From: Wenzhouxiangella sp042310355
GTDB lineage: Bacteria; Pseudomonadota; Gammaproteobacteria; Xanthomonadales; Wenzhouxiangellaceae
Assembly: GCF_042310355.1 (NCBI RefSeq)
Contig: NZ_JBHJMR010000005.1
Location: forward strand, 139,678 to 203,677
Direction: 5' to 3'
Length of the DNA: 64,000 bases
The notes under the pieces were generated by a model that was not told the DNA's origin, ran no database searches, and saw nothing but the letters and a program-made list of their open reading frames with translations. Below are positions 16,221 to 24,490 of this stretch, piece by piece; the stretch's first letter is position 1; each line of letters starts with the position of its first letter. The position numbers and the translations under genes are program-made.

Positions 16221-16818
16221 CGACTTCCACTTCGTACTGGCCGCTTTCGAGGCGCTCGAGTACGTCCTCGAAGCTCGACTGGCGAATTTCCTGGTCGATC
16301 TGCGAGCGGAAGGTGGCGACATACGAGATGCCCTCGACAATGACGTCGAATACCTTCCAGCCCTCGTCGGTCTTGCGCAGGACGTAGTCGACCGGCGCGC
16401 GCTCGCCGTTATCGAGCTCGACGCGCGTTCGAACGCGCGTCTGGCGATCACTGTTGTCCCCGGCCAGCGGCAGGATTTCGACCCGCTCCTTGAGGTTGTA
16501 GTCGAGCAGGGCCGTGGCGTAGCGGTCGAGCAGCTGTTCGGCCAGGGCATCGGCAAAGGCCTCGATCTGCTCGCGGTCCTTGCCGCGACCGTGGCGGCCG
16601 AGCACCAGCCGCGCCGAGTAGATGTGGTCGATCGTCGGCAGGAGAATGGCCTTGACGTCGCGCTTGAGCGACTCGGGATTCTTGCGGTAGTCCTTGCGAT
16701 TGTCCTCGATTCGATCAGCCAGCTCATTGTTGCTTTCGCTGATGACCGATACCGGATCCTCGGCGGCCAGGCCGGTACCCGTGGCAAGAATCAGCGTCAA
16801 AAGAATGGCACGCATCAT
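16213..16818 (-). CDS. mlaC: MlaC, periplasmic phospholipid-binding protein
   Basis: MlaC ferries phospholipids across the periplasm between MlaA and the inner-membrane MlaFEDB complex. The 201-residue precursor has a signal peptide ending around GLAAEDP. It shows the Tol-Tol-Ttg2 family pattern: KRDVKAILLPTIDHIYSARLVLG, FADALAEQLLDRYATALLDY, then VDYVLRKTDEGWKVFDVIVEGISYV. It overlaps mlaD by 4 bp. Confidence 0.96.
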   Translation of the reverse strand: MMRAILLTLILATGTGLAAEDPVSVISESNNELADRIEDNRKDYRKNPESLKRDVKAILLPTIDHIYSARLVLGRHGRGKDREQIEAFADALAEQLLDRYATALLDYNLKERVEILPLAGDNSDRQTRVRTRVELDNGERAPVDYVLRKTDEGWKVFDVIVEGISYVATFRSQIDQEIRQSSFEDVLERLESGQYEVEVDA

Positions 16819-17294
16819 TGTTCTCCTTGTCCTTCGCTTTCGTCTTCGCTATTGAACATGTATCGGCTGATCAGTTGCTCGAGCACCATGGCCGAACTGG
16901 TGATCAGGATTCGATCCCCTTCCTGCAGCGCCTCGGGTGATCCGCCGGGCTCGAGCCCCACGTATTGATCGCCCAGGATGCCGCTGGTCAGGATCGAGGC
17001 CGAGCTGTCTTCGGGCAGATTGTCGTAGCGCTGGCTGATCTGCAGCGTCACGTTGGCCTCGAAAGTTTCGGGGTCGAGCTCGATCGATTCGACCATGCCG
17101 ATCGGAACCCCGCCCATGCTGACCGTCGCCCTCGGCTTGAGGCCGCCGATGTTCGAGAAGCTCGCCTTGAGCTGGTAGCTTTCGCCGGAGACCACGCCCC
17201 GGTCGGTGGCGTGAAGGGCCAGGAAGACCAGCGCGGCGATGGCCAGCAGCAGGAAGATTCCGGCGGTTAGTTCGATCTGGTGGGAAGATTTCAT
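16815..17294 (-). CDS. mlaD: MlaD, MCE-domain subunit
   Basis: This protein of 159 residues has one N-terminal membrane helix (about 10-27) and an MCE domain: YQLKASFSNIGGLKPRATVSMGGVPIGMVESI and ILTSGILGDQYVGLEPGG. MlaD forms the hexameric periplasmic ring of the Mla ABC transporter that binds phospholipid. Length and motifs are normal. It lies 13 bp after mlaE. Confidence 0.97.
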   Translation of the reverse strand: MKSSHQIELTAGIFLLLAIAALVFLALHATDRGVVSGESYQLKASFSNIGGLKPRATVSMGGVPIGMVESIELDPETFEANVTLQISQRYDNLPEDSSASILTSGILGDQYVGLEPGGSPEALQEGDRILITSSAMVLEQLISRYMFNSEDESEGQGEQ

Positions 17295-17307
17295 GGTGTT
17301 TGCGTCT

Positions 17308-18075
17308 TTAGAGCATGAATGCCGAAAGGATGAAGTCCAGCACGAGTACGGCGATGGCCGTGGCGATCACCGTCTGTGTGGTGGCCAGGGCCACGCCCTC
17401 GCTGGTGGGTCGGGCCGACCAGCCGAACCACACGGCCAGCCAGGCGGCCACGAAGCCAAAGAAAACCGCCTTGAGCATGCCGCCGCCGAAATCGCGCACC
17501 AGTTCCACCGATGACTGCATGTTGGCCCAGAAAGTGATCGGATCGCTGCCCATCAGGAATACGGCGAAAAAGATGCCGCCGACGATGGCGGTGAGATTGA
17601 AAACCAGCACCAGGGCGGGCAGCGCAATCATCCCGGCAAGCAGGCGCGGCTGGACGATGCGTTCCATCGGGTCGATGGCCATCAGATCGAGCGCGTCGAG
17701 CTGTTCGGTCGCGCGCATCAAGCCGATCTCGGCGGTGATGGACGTGCCGGCCCGCCCGGCGAACAGCAGCGCGGCGAGCACCGGCCCGAGTTCCCGGAAC
17801 AGCGACAGGGCGAGCACGGTCGAGACGGCGTCGGCGGCGCCGAAGCGCGTGAGGGTGTCGTAGGTCTGCAGCGTCAGCACCAGGCCGACAAAGAAACCGC
17901 TGATGACGATGATCACCAGCGAACGAACGCCCGCGAAGTAGACCTGGCGCAGGATCTCGGCCAGCTGTTTCGGTCCGAAACGCATGCGAGAGAAGGCGGT
18001 GAGCAGGAACAGCCCGGCCCGGCCGAGTTCTCGTACGGGCGTGAGCAAGGCCATGCGGGGCGCGCTTTCGCTCAT
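17308..18075 (-). CDS. mlaE: MlaE, ABC transporter permease
   Basis: This integral-membrane subunit (255 residues) of the Mla transporter has the permease family signatures FVGLVLTLQTYDTLTRFGA, LVLALSLFRELGPVLAALLFAGRAGTSITAEIG and TEQLDALDLMAIDPME (the coupling EQ-loop), and ends with several hydrophobic helices. It overlaps mlaF by 4 bp. Confidence 0.97.
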   Translation of the reverse strand: MSESAPRMALLTPVRELGRAGLFLLTAFSRMRFGPKQLAEILRQVYFAGVRSLVIIVISGFFVGLVLTLQTYDTLTRFGAADAVSTVLALSLFRELGPVLAALLFAGRAGTSITAEIGLMRATEQLDALDLMAIDPMERIVQPRLLAGMIALPALVLVFNLTAIVGGIFFAVFLMGSDPITFWANMQSSVELVRDFGGGMLKAVFFGFVAAWLAVWFGWSARPTSEGVALATTQTVIATAIAVLVLDFILSAFML

Positions 18076-18890
18076 ACCCTTTCTCCCCGCGCCAGAAGTT
18101 GCGCGGTCAGGTCGTCGGCGGGGTAGTGAAACGGCACCGGGCCGTCGGGCTCGCCGCGCATGAACTGGTGCACCAGCGGGTCGTCACTTTTGGCAAGCTG
18201 CTCCGGCGTGCCGGTGGCGACCAGCCGGCGGTCGGCGATGATGCAGGCGTGACCGGCCAGTCGGGCGATCTCGCGTACGTCGTGGGTGATGACCACGCTG
18301 GTGGTGCCCAGCGCGCCGTTGATGTCGCGAATCAGGCGCAGGGACACGCCGAGTGAAATCGGGTCGAGACCGGCGAAAGGCTCATCGTAGATCATGATGC
18401 CCGGGTCCAGCGCCATGGCGCGTGCGGTTGCGACGCGTCGTTTCATGCCGCCGGACAGTTCCGCCGGGTAGAGATCGGCGGCGCCGCGCAGGCCCACCAT
18501 TTCGAGTTTCATCAGCACCAGGCGCCGGATCAGGGACTCGGGCAGCTTCGTGTGCTCGCGCAGCGGCAGGGCGACATTGTCGAAGGCGGTCAGGTCGGTG
18601 AACAGCGCGCCGTTTTGCAGCAACACGCCGATGTTGCGCCGCAAGCGGCCCAAGGCCTTGCCGCCGAGGCGGTCGACGCGGGTCTCGCCGAGCCATACCT
18701 CTCCGCTGTCGGGCTTGAGCTGGCCGGTGACCAGGCGCAGCACCGTCGTCTTGCCGGCACCGCTCGGCCCGAGTACGGCCGTCACCCGCCCGGCGGGGAT
18801 ATCGAGGTCGAGGTCCTCGAGAACGGTTCGTCCGCCCAGGCGCACGGTGACGCCCCGGAGGGATATGGCAGTGGCGGATTGTTCGGTCAT
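18072..18890 (-). CDS. mlaF: MlaF, ABC transporter ATPase
   Basis: This cytoplasmic ATPase (272 residues) powers phospholipid transport by MlaFEDB. Walker A is GPSGAGKTT, the signature is LSGGMKRRVATARAMA, Walker B is IMIYDEPFAGLDP and the switch His follows in VITHDV. All catalytic residues are present. It is the first gene of a six-gene operon running leftward to mlaA. The 158 bp between it and the end of hslU should hold the operon promoter; I see no clear sigma70 box there. Confidence 0.97.
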   Translation of the reverse strand: MTEQSATAISLRGVTVRLGGRTVLEDLDLDIPAGRVTAVLGPSGAGKTTVLRLVTGQLKPDSGEVWLGETRVDRLGGKALGRLRRNIGVLLQNGALFTDLTAFDNVALPLREHTKLPESLIRRLVLMKLEMVGLRGAADLYPAELSGGMKRRVATARAMALDPGIMIYDEPFAGLDPISLGVSLRLIRDINGALGTTSVVITHDVREIARLAGHACIIADRRLVATGTPEQLAKSDDPLVHQFMRGEPDGPVPFHYPADDLTAQLLARGERV

Positions 18891-19048
18891 GTTGCCCTTA
18901 TTGTCCCTACCTGTCTGTGATCCGACCGCGAAGGAGCTCTTAAGTTTTGCGGCTGTTGACCGAAGTTTGAATGTTCGAAACCGATCGGCACACGCTCCGG
19001 TCGGCCGTCGCGTGTGCGAGCCCGGGAGGGACCTGGAAGAACGCCGTC

Positions 19049-20389
19049 TTAGAGAATATAACGGCTCAGGTCTTCGTTTCCTGCCAGGTCCTTGAGCGAT
19101 CGATCGACGTAGTCGGCGTCGATGACGACCTTTTCGCTGCCGTGGTCGGGTGCCGAGTAGGAAATGTCCTCGAGCAGGCGTTCGAGCACCGTGTGGAGGC
19201 GGCGTGCGCCGATGTTCTCGGTCGACTCGTTGACCGAAAAGCTGATCTCGGCCAGGCGCGTGATGGCGTCGTCGGTGAATTCCAGTTCCACGCCCTCGGT
19301 GGCCAGCAGCGCAACGTACTGCTCGGTCAGGCAGGCGTCGGGCTCGGTCAGGATACGCTTGAAGTCCTCGACCGCGAGCGCGCGCAGTTCCACGCGGATC
19401 GGCAGGCGACCCTGCAGTTCCGGCACCAGGTCGGACGGCCTGGACACGTGGAAGGCACCGGAGGCGATGAAGAGCATATGATCGGTGCTCACCGGCCCGT
19501 AGCGGGTGTTGACCGTCGCGCCTTCGACCAGCGGCAGCAGGTCTCGCTGCACGCCCTCGCGCGAGACCTCGCCGGATCCGCCGCCTTCGGCGCGGCGGGC
19601 GACCTTGTCGATCTCGTCGATAAACACGATGCCGTGCTGTTCGGCCGTCTTCAGCGCCTGCTGCTTGACCTCTTCGTCGTTGATCATGCGCGCGGCCTCT
19701 TCCTCGACCAGCACCGGGATGGCGTCCTTGACCTTCATGCGGCGCTTTTGCTTGCGCTGGCCCGACATGTTGGAAAACATCTGCTGGAGCTGGTTGGTCA
19801 TCTCTTCCATGCCGGGCGGGGACATGATCTCCACGCCCATGTTCATGTCGAGGTCGATCTCGATTTCACGCTCGTTGAAGTCGCCGTCGAGCAGCTTGCG
19901 CATCATCTTGCGGCGAGTGTCCGAGGATTGCTCGGCGGGTTCCTCCGGCGCATTCGAGAAACCGGAGCTCTGCTGGCGCGGCAGCATGATGTCGAGAACC
20001 CGTTCGACCGCCGCATCTTCGGCGCGTGAACGTACTTTTGCCATGGCCTCGTCACGGGCCAGCTTGTAGGCCACCTCGGTAAGGTCGCGCACGATCGACT
20101 CGACGTCCTTGCCGACGTAACCGACTTCGGTGAACTTGGTCGCCTCGACCTTGATGAACGGTGCCTTGGCAAGGGTCGCCAGGCGGCGGGCGATCTCGGT
20201 CTTGCCCACGCCGGTGGGGCCGATCATCAGGATGTTCTTGGGCGTGATTTCCGGCTGCAGCTTCTCGTCGACCTGCATGCGGCGCCAGCGATTCCGAAGC
20301 GCGATGGCGACGGCGCGCTTGGCATCGGCCTGGCCGATGATGTGGCGGTCCAGTTCCTGGACGATTTCACGGGGCGTCATCTGTGTCAT
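19049..20389 (-). CDS. hslU: HslU, ATPase of the HslVU protease
   Basis: HslU is the AAA+ unfoldase that feeds proteins to the HslV peptidase. The 446-residue protein begins MTQMTPREIVQELDRHIIGQ. It has Walker A GPTGVGKTE, the I-domain insertion, Walker B GIVFIDEIDK and the C-terminal LSRYIL tail that docks into HslV. A second Met three codons on (MTPREIV) could be the start. It lies 18 bp after hslV and is co-transcribed with it. Confidence 0.98.
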   Translation of the reverse strand: MTQMTPREIVQELDRHIIGQADAKRAVAIALRNRWRRMQVDEKLQPEITPKNILMIGPTGVGKTEIARRLATLAKAPFIKVEATKFTEVGYVGKDVESIVRDLTEVAYKLARDEAMAKVRSRAEDAAVERVLDIMLPRQQSSGFSNAPEEPAEQSSDTRRKMMRKLLDGDFNEREIEIDLDMNMGVEIMSPPGMEEMTNQLQQMFSNMSGQRKQKRRMKVKDAIPVLVEEEAARMINDEEVKQQALKTAEQHGIVFIDEIDKVARRAEGGGSGEVSREGVQRDLLPLVEGATVNTRYGPVSTDHMLFIASGAFHVSRPSDLVPELQGRLPIRVELRALAVEDFKRILTEPDACLTEQYVALLATEGVELEFTDDAITRLAEISFSVNESTENIGARRLHTVLERLLEDISYSAPDHGSEKVVIDADYVDRSLKDLAGNEDLSRYIL

Positions 20390-20407
20390 GGCTTACTGGC
20401 CTCGGGC

Positions 20408-20950
20408 TTAATTCGTTTCGAGCGTTTCGACGGTGAAGTTGTGATTGGTGTAGATGCAGACTTCGCCGGCGATGGTCAGCGCCTCGCGGCAGATGGTCTC
20501 GGCATCCAGGTCGGTATGGCGCTGAAGTGCGCGCGCGGCCGACTGCGCGAAGGGACCGCCCGAGCCGATCGCGATCAGGCCTTCTTCGGGTTCGATCACG
20601 TCGCCGTTGCCGGAGATGATCAGGGAGGCCTCGTGGTCGGCGACCGCCAGCAAGGCTTCGAGACGGCGAAGCATGCGGTCGGTGCGCCAGTCCTTGGCAA
20701 GCTCGACCGCCGCGCGCGTGAGGTGACCGGAGTGCATCTCGAGCTTGCTTTCGAAACGCTCGAACAGGGTGAAGGCGTCGGCCGTGGCGCCGGCAAAGCC
20801 GGCCAGGACCCGGTCCCTGTAGAGACGCCGAACCTTGCGCGCGTTGGACTTCATGACGGTGTTGCCGAGCGTGACCTGTCCGTCACCGGCAATCACCACC
20901 TGGTCGCCGCGCCTTACCGAGATGATGGTGGTGCCGCGGTACTGTTCCAT
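20408..20950 (-). CDS. hslV: HslV, peptidase of the HslVU protease
   Basis: This is a proteasome-related threonine peptidase of 180 residues. The start at MEQYRG leaves a six-residue propeptide before the catalytic Thr of TTIISVRRG, as in many beta- and gammaproteobacterial HslVs. VVIAGDGQVTLGNTVMK and the LAGFAGATADAFTLFERFE block are family hallmarks. It pairs with hslU, and a sigma32-like promoter lies just upstream. Confidence 0.97.
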   Translation of the reverse strand: MEQYRGTTIISVRRGDQVVIAGDGQVTLGNTVMKSNARKVRRLYRDRVLAGFAGATADAFTLFERFESKLEMHSGHLTRAAVELAKDWRTDRMLRRLEALLAVADHEASLIISGNGDVIEPEEGLIAIGSGGPFAQSAARALQRHTDLDAETICREALTIAGEVCIYTNHNFTVETLETN

Positions 20951-20984
20951 ACGGGCTGATCCGTTGTTCGGGAATGAAACTGGA

Positions 20985-21013
20985 ACATGGGGATGCGAGT
21001 GGTATGGGGCAAG
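20985..21013 (-). promoter_or_regulatory. Sigma32-type heat-shock promoter of hslVU
   Basis: On the minus strand CTTGCCC (21013-21007) and CCCCATGT (20992-20985) are separated by 14 bp. The -10 matches the sigma32 consensus CCCCATNT exactly and the -35 begins CTTG. Transcription would start about 28 bp before hslV. HslVU is a classical heat-shock operon, so sequence and biology agree. Confidence 0.65.
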
Positions 21014-21025
21014 GCAGGCGTCGGG

Positions 21026-21183
21026 CAAGTACCAATGTCCAAGCACCAATTTTCAAACAAGGGCCTCCAATAACTAATGATCAAAACGGCGTTGCACCGA
21101 GCGGACTTGGCCGGTGGCCGTTTCGAACATTGGAAATTCAGTCATTGGGGCTTGTTTGGAAATTGGTGATTGGGAATTGAGAT
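21026..21183. repeat. AT-rich inverted element with TTGG/CCAA heptads (copy 2)
   Basis: The left arm (21026-21089) contains AAGTACCAATGTCCAAGCACC and TTTCAAACAA. The right arm (21121-21183) is a degenerate reverse complement with heptads TTTGGAA, ATTGGTG, ATTGGGA. The centre is only about 30 bp, against about 145 bp in the copy at 8577-8851. The element touches the xerC stop codon (21184) on one side and the hslV promoter on the other. Confidence 0.87.
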
Positions 21184-22083
21184 TTAGTCGGACTTCTTTC
21201 TGGCTCTCGGATGCGTCTCGTCATACACCTTCGCCAGATGCTGAAAGTCGAGGTGGGTATAGATCTGCGTGGTGGCCAGGTTGGCGTGGCCGAGCAGTTC
21301 CTGCACGGCTCTGAGGTCGCCCGAGGACTCGAGGATGTGCGAGGCGAAGCTGTGCCTGAGCTGGTGGGGGTGCACGTTCTGGTCGAGGCCCTGTCGCCGG
21401 GACCAGTAGGCGACGCGCTTCTGGATGGCGCGCACACCCAGCGGCCGGCCCTTGAGGCTGGTGAATACGCGCGGCTGCTCGATGCCGGCAGCGGTCGCGT
21501 GAATACGGCGCCATTGATTGAGAGCGCGCACGGCGTGACGGCCGACGGGCACGATGCGTTCGCGCCTGCCCTTGCCGAGTACGCGCACCAGGCCCTGCTC
21601 CAGGTCGAGGCGGTCCCAGTTCAGTCCGGCCAGTTCGCTCACGCGCAGCCCCGAAGCGTAGAACAACTCCAGCATGGCGCGATCGCGGGTGGCCAGCTCG
21701 TCTTCTTCGGGGATGTCCAGCAATGCCAGGACCTGGTCGACGTCGAGCACTTCGGGCAGCTTGCGCCGGACCCGGGGTGCCCGCACGCCCTGGCTGGGGT
21801 CGCCCGTGATGATCTTCTCGCGCCGCAGGTAGCGGAAGAAGCGCCTCAGCCCGGACAGGCGCCGCTGGACGCTTCGTGGCGACAGGCCGCGCCGGTGTTC
21901 ACTGGCGGCGAAGCCGCGAACATCGGACGAATCGAGGGACTGGATGCGGCTGATGTCGCGCTCCCGGCACCAGGATTCGAGGCGTTCGAGATCGCGGCGG
22001 TAGGCATCGATGGTCGCCGGGCTCAGGCCGGCCTCGTCCGCCGCGTGGGCGAGAAAGGCGGTGATGGCCGCCCGGATCTTCAT
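21184..22083 (-). CDS. xerC: Tyrosine recombinase XerC
   Basis: XerC acts with XerD at the dif site to resolve chromosome dimers. The 299-residue protein has the SAM-like N-terminal domain (SPATIDAYRRDLERLESWC) and all catalytic residues: Arg in ASGLRVSEL, Lys in LGKGRRERIVP, HxxR in HQLRHSFASH, His in LLGHANLATT and the Tyr nucleophile in QIYTH. It is chromosomal XerC, not a phage integrase, because it sits in the dapF-DUF484-xerC-hslV order. Its leader is an 18-bp tandem repeat that leaves no clear ribosome site. Confidence 0.96.
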   Translation of the reverse strand: MKIRAAITAFLAHAADEAGLSPATIDAYRRDLERLESWCRERDISRIQSLDSSDVRGFAASEHRRGLSPRSVQRRLSGLRRFFRYLRREKIITGDPSQGVRAPRVRRKLPEVLDVDQVLALLDIPEEDELATRDRAMLELFYASGLRVSELAGLNWDRLDLEQGLVRVLGKGRRERIVPVGRHAVRALNQWRRIHATAAGIEQPRVFTSLKGRPLGVRAIQKRVAYWSRRQGLDQNVHPHQLRHSFASHILESSGDLRAVQELLGHANLATTQIYTHLDFQHLAKVYDETHPRARKKSD

Positions 22084-22084
22084 C

Positions 22085-22120
22085 TAGTGACCACTGGGCC
22101 CGTAGTGACCACTAGGCCCG
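22085..22120. repeat. Two tandem 18-bp repeats across the DUF484 stop and xerC leader
   Basis: TAGTGACCACTGGGCCCG (22085-22102) is followed at once by TAGTGACCACTAGGCCCG (22103-22120), one base different. The second unit includes the stop codon of DUF484 (22112-22114). The first ends next to the xerC start. The repeat occupies the position of the xerC ribosome-binding site. Confidence 0.9.
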
Positions 22121-22792
22121 TTTTCGTTCGTCGGCGTTGTCCTGCTCGAGGCGGTGGCGGATGGTGGTGCCGAGCAACTCGAGGAAGAGCGTGCCCATGT
22201 TGGGGTGAAAACGCTCGGGGGATTCCGAGCCGATCGCCAGCAGGCCCACGCCGCTGATCGGCACCAGGGCGGCCGAGCCGATCTTTTCGTGCTGGTTCGG
22301 GAACAACGCCTCGAGCTTGGCGCGCGTGAAGCGCCCGAACTCGATGCTGCCCTGGGCCAGCAGCTTCTCGAACCAGTCGGGAACCCCGGATTCATGCAGC
22401 GTGGCCGAAGCGATGTCGGCCAGGCCCGCGTGCGGCTCGAGCAGGTGCAGGCGCACGCTGCGCGCATCGAAGTCGCTGGCGAGGCGTTCCATGAGGCGCT
22501 CGATGAACTCGCCGCTGGAGCGGGTGGTCATGACCTCCAGCGTGAGCTGGTGGAGGCGCTGCATCAGACGCTCGTTCTCGCCGGCGATACCGGCGAGCGT
22601 CTCGAGCTGGGCGCGCAGCTGTTGATTGTCGCGCCGCATGCGCGCGACCTGGACCTCGATCAGGGAACTGGCGCTGGTCTCGTGCGGCAGGTGGAGCGAT
22701 TCGAGCACGTCCGGGTGACGTTCGAAGAACCCCGGGTTGGCCGCCAGCCACTCGATGACGTCGTCTTCGTTCAGCGGTTCTGCGTCGGACAT
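22112..22792 (-). CDS. DUF484 family (GAF-like) protein
   Basis: This 226-residue protein matches the DUF484 family found between dapF and xerC across gammaproteobacteria. It opens NEDDVIEWLAANPGFFERHPDVLESL, followed by a coiled-coil segment (QVARMRRDNQQLRAQLETLAG) and a GAF-like C-terminal domain ending in a FLELLGTTIRHRLE helix. The function is not established. It overlaps the end of dapF by 22 bp. Confidence 0.92.
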   Translation of the reverse strand: MSDAEPLNEDDVIEWLAANPGFFERHPDVLESLHLPHETSASSLIEVQVARMRRDNQQLRAQLETLAGIAGENERLMQRLHQLTLEVMTTRSSGEFIERLMERLASDFDARSVRLHLLEPHAGLADIASATLHESGVPDWFEKLLAQGSIEFGRFTRAKLEALFPNQHEKIGSAALVPISGVGLLAIGSESPERFHPNMGTLFLELLGTTIRHRLEQDNADERKRA

Positions 22793-23631
22793 GGTATCGC
22801 TCCTTCAAACACTCGGCGGGCGGGTCCGGCGATCGCGACCGCGTTCCCCGGACCCGGCCAATCTACCACAAGCGTTCCGCCGGGCTGTACGACCTCGACC
22901 GGGTTTTCGACCCGGCCGAGAGACAGCAGTATCGCGGCTGCCGCCGCGGCACCGCTGCCGCAGGCACGGGTGGCGCCCGCGCCGCGCTCGAACACGTTCA
23001 GGCGCAGGCGCTGCGGCGACTCGATCTTGGCCAGGCCGACGTTCGCGCCATGGGCGAGATCGGGGTGCTGTCCCAGCGCGCGGCCCAGCGTTTCCAGCCT
23101 TGCGGCGTCGGGCGCGCGCGTTTCGAGCACCAGCAAATGCGGATTGCCCAGCGAAGCGCCGTAGATAGCCAGCGGTTCGCCCGCTACTTCGAATCTTGCC
23201 GGAAAGCGCGCGAATCCGGACAGGCCGACGGCAACGGGATCGAAGTCCGGAACGCCCAGGGTCGCGCTGATATCGTCGTCCGAGCGGTATTCGACCTCGA
23301 CGCTGCCGGCCGGCGTGGCCAGCCGGATCGCGCCGTCGGTGCCGTCCTCTTGCGCCAGCCACAGCGCGACGGCGCGCATGCCGTTGCCGCACTGTTCGGC
23401 CCCGCCGCCGTCGGCATTGCGGATCTCGACGAGGCAGTGCTGGCCGGGTTCGGCCGTCGGGCGCAGAATCAGCATCTGGTCGAATCCCACGCCGCTGCGA
23501 CGGTCGGCCCATTGCCGTACTTGCTCGCGGGAAAACGCGATCGGCCGCCGCCGGGCGTCGATCAGCATGAAATCATTGCCCAGGGCTTCGAGCTTGTGGA
23601 ATTCGAGCGGCAAGTCGGCCGGGTCGGCCAT
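22771..23631 (-). CDS. dapF: Diaminopimelate epimerase DapF
   Basis: DapF converts LL- to meso-diaminopimelate for lysine and peptidoglycan synthesis. The 286-residue protein starts near HKLEALGNDFMLID, the usual N-terminus. It carries the two catalytic Cys in GAEQCGNGMRAVA and GATRACGSGAAAAA. It lies between lptM, only 3 bp upstream, and DUF484, matching the conserved order lptM-dapF-DUF484-xerC. Confidence 0.97.
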   Translation of the reverse strand: MADPADLPLEFHKLEALGNDFMLIDARRRPIAFSREQVRQWADRRSGVGFDQMLILRPTAEPGQHCLVEIRNADGGGAEQCGNGMRAVALWLAQEDGTDGAIRLATPAGSVEVEYRSDDDISATLGVPDFDPVAVGLSGFARFPARFEVAGEPLAIYGASLGNPHLLVLETRAPDAARLETLGRALGQHPDLAHGANVGLAKIESPQRLRLNVFERGAGATRACGSGAAAAAAILLSLGRVENPVEVVQPGGTLVVDWPGPGNAVAIAGPARRVFEGAIPCPTQNR

Positions 23632-23634
23632 CGG

Positions 23635-23811
23635 TCAGCCCTCCGCTGCGTCCGCTTGCCGCGTCTCTTCGGTTTCGCCGGAAGGCTCCGGGGCGATGTC
23701 GGGCGCTTCGCTTTCGGGCAAGTAGAGGTCGCCCTTGAGGCCGCAACCGGTCGCCGCCGTGACGGCGACGAGCAACAGGGCGACGGCGAGGGCGGTTAAA
23801 CTTGCACGCAT
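23635..23811 (-). CDS. lptM: LptM (YifL-type) small lipoprotein of LPS translocon assembly
   Basis: This 58-residue lipoprotein has a signal peptide ending in TAATGC. It carries the family signature CGLKGDLYLPE just after the lipid-modified Cys, then an acidic disordered tail. In E. coli LptM helps the LptDE translocon mature. The position directly before dapF is conserved. Its start codon overlaps the start of the divergent esterase (shared CATG at 23809-23812), so the promoter must lie inside the esterase gene. Confidence 0.88.
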   Translation of the reverse strand: MRASLTALAVALLLVAVTAATGCGLKGDLYLPESEAPDIAPEPSGETEETRQADAAEG

Positions 23812-24490
23812 GAACGACTCCAGTGACTCGAAACTCGAAAGCGTGATCCTCGACACCGGCGAGAATCCGCGGCACGCCGTTGTGTGGTTGCATGGCCTGG
23901 GTGCCGACGGCCATGACTTCGAACCGATTGTACCGCAGCTGACCGCCGCCTCACGTCGGCCGGTGCGCTTCATCTTTCCGCATGCGCCGGTCCGGCCGGT
24001 CACCATCAACGGCGGCATGGCGATGCGCGCCTGGTACGACATCCTGGGGGTGGATATCGATCGCGACCAGGACATGGACGGAATTCTCGCGTCGGTTCGC
24101 CTTGTCGATGCGCTGCTCGACGAGCAGGTGGCCGCGGGTGTCCCGCCGGAAAACCTGGTGCTCGCCGGGTTCTCCCAGGGTGGCGCGATTGCGCTTCGCT
24201 GCGGCCTGGCCCGGCGCGAGACCCTCGGCGGGCTGATCGGCCTGTCGACTTACCTGGTCGACGCCGCCGGTCTCGAACACTGGTCCGCCACCCCGGCGGG
24301 CGCGCTGCCGATCCTGATGGGACACGGCAGCCAGGACCCGATCGTACCGGTCGGTCTGGGCGAGGCGAGTGCCAAGCGTCTCAAGGCGGCCGGCTTCGAC
24401 GTGTCCTGGCAGACCTGGCCCATGCCGCATGCGGTGTGTGCCGAGGAAGTGGCGGCTATCGATGAGTGGCTGGAGCAGCGCTGGACGTGA
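23810..24490 (+). CDS. Alpha/beta-hydrolase carboxylesterase (phospholipase/carboxylesterase family)
   Basis: This 226-residue cytosolic serine esterase belongs to the acyl-protein-thioesterase-like family. Landmarks: HAVVWLHGLGADGHDFEPIVPQL, the nucleophile elbow LAGFSQGGAIALR (Ser in GFSQGG), the Asp in MGHGSQDPIVP and the His in PMPHAVCAEE. Natural substrates are probably short acyl esters or thioesters. It overlaps the start of lptM on the other strand and is followed, with a GTGA overlap, by an AlgR-like regulator. Confidence 0.93.
   Translation: MNDSSDSKLESVILDTGENPRHAVVWLHGLGADGHDFEPIVPQLTAASRRPVRFIFPHAPVRPVTINGGMAMRAWYDILGVDIDRDQDMDGILASVRLVDALLDEQVAAGVPPENLVLAGFSQGGAIALRCGLARRETLGGLIGLSTYLVDAAGLEHWSATPAGALPILMGHGSQDPIVPVGLGEASAKRLKAAGFDVSWQTWPMPHAVCAEEVAAIDEWLEQRWT

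Noticed and set aside
21184..22083. Phage or island integrase
   Set aside because: The tyrosine recombinase is chromosomal XerC by its motifs, length and conserved neighbours, and there are no phage genes.
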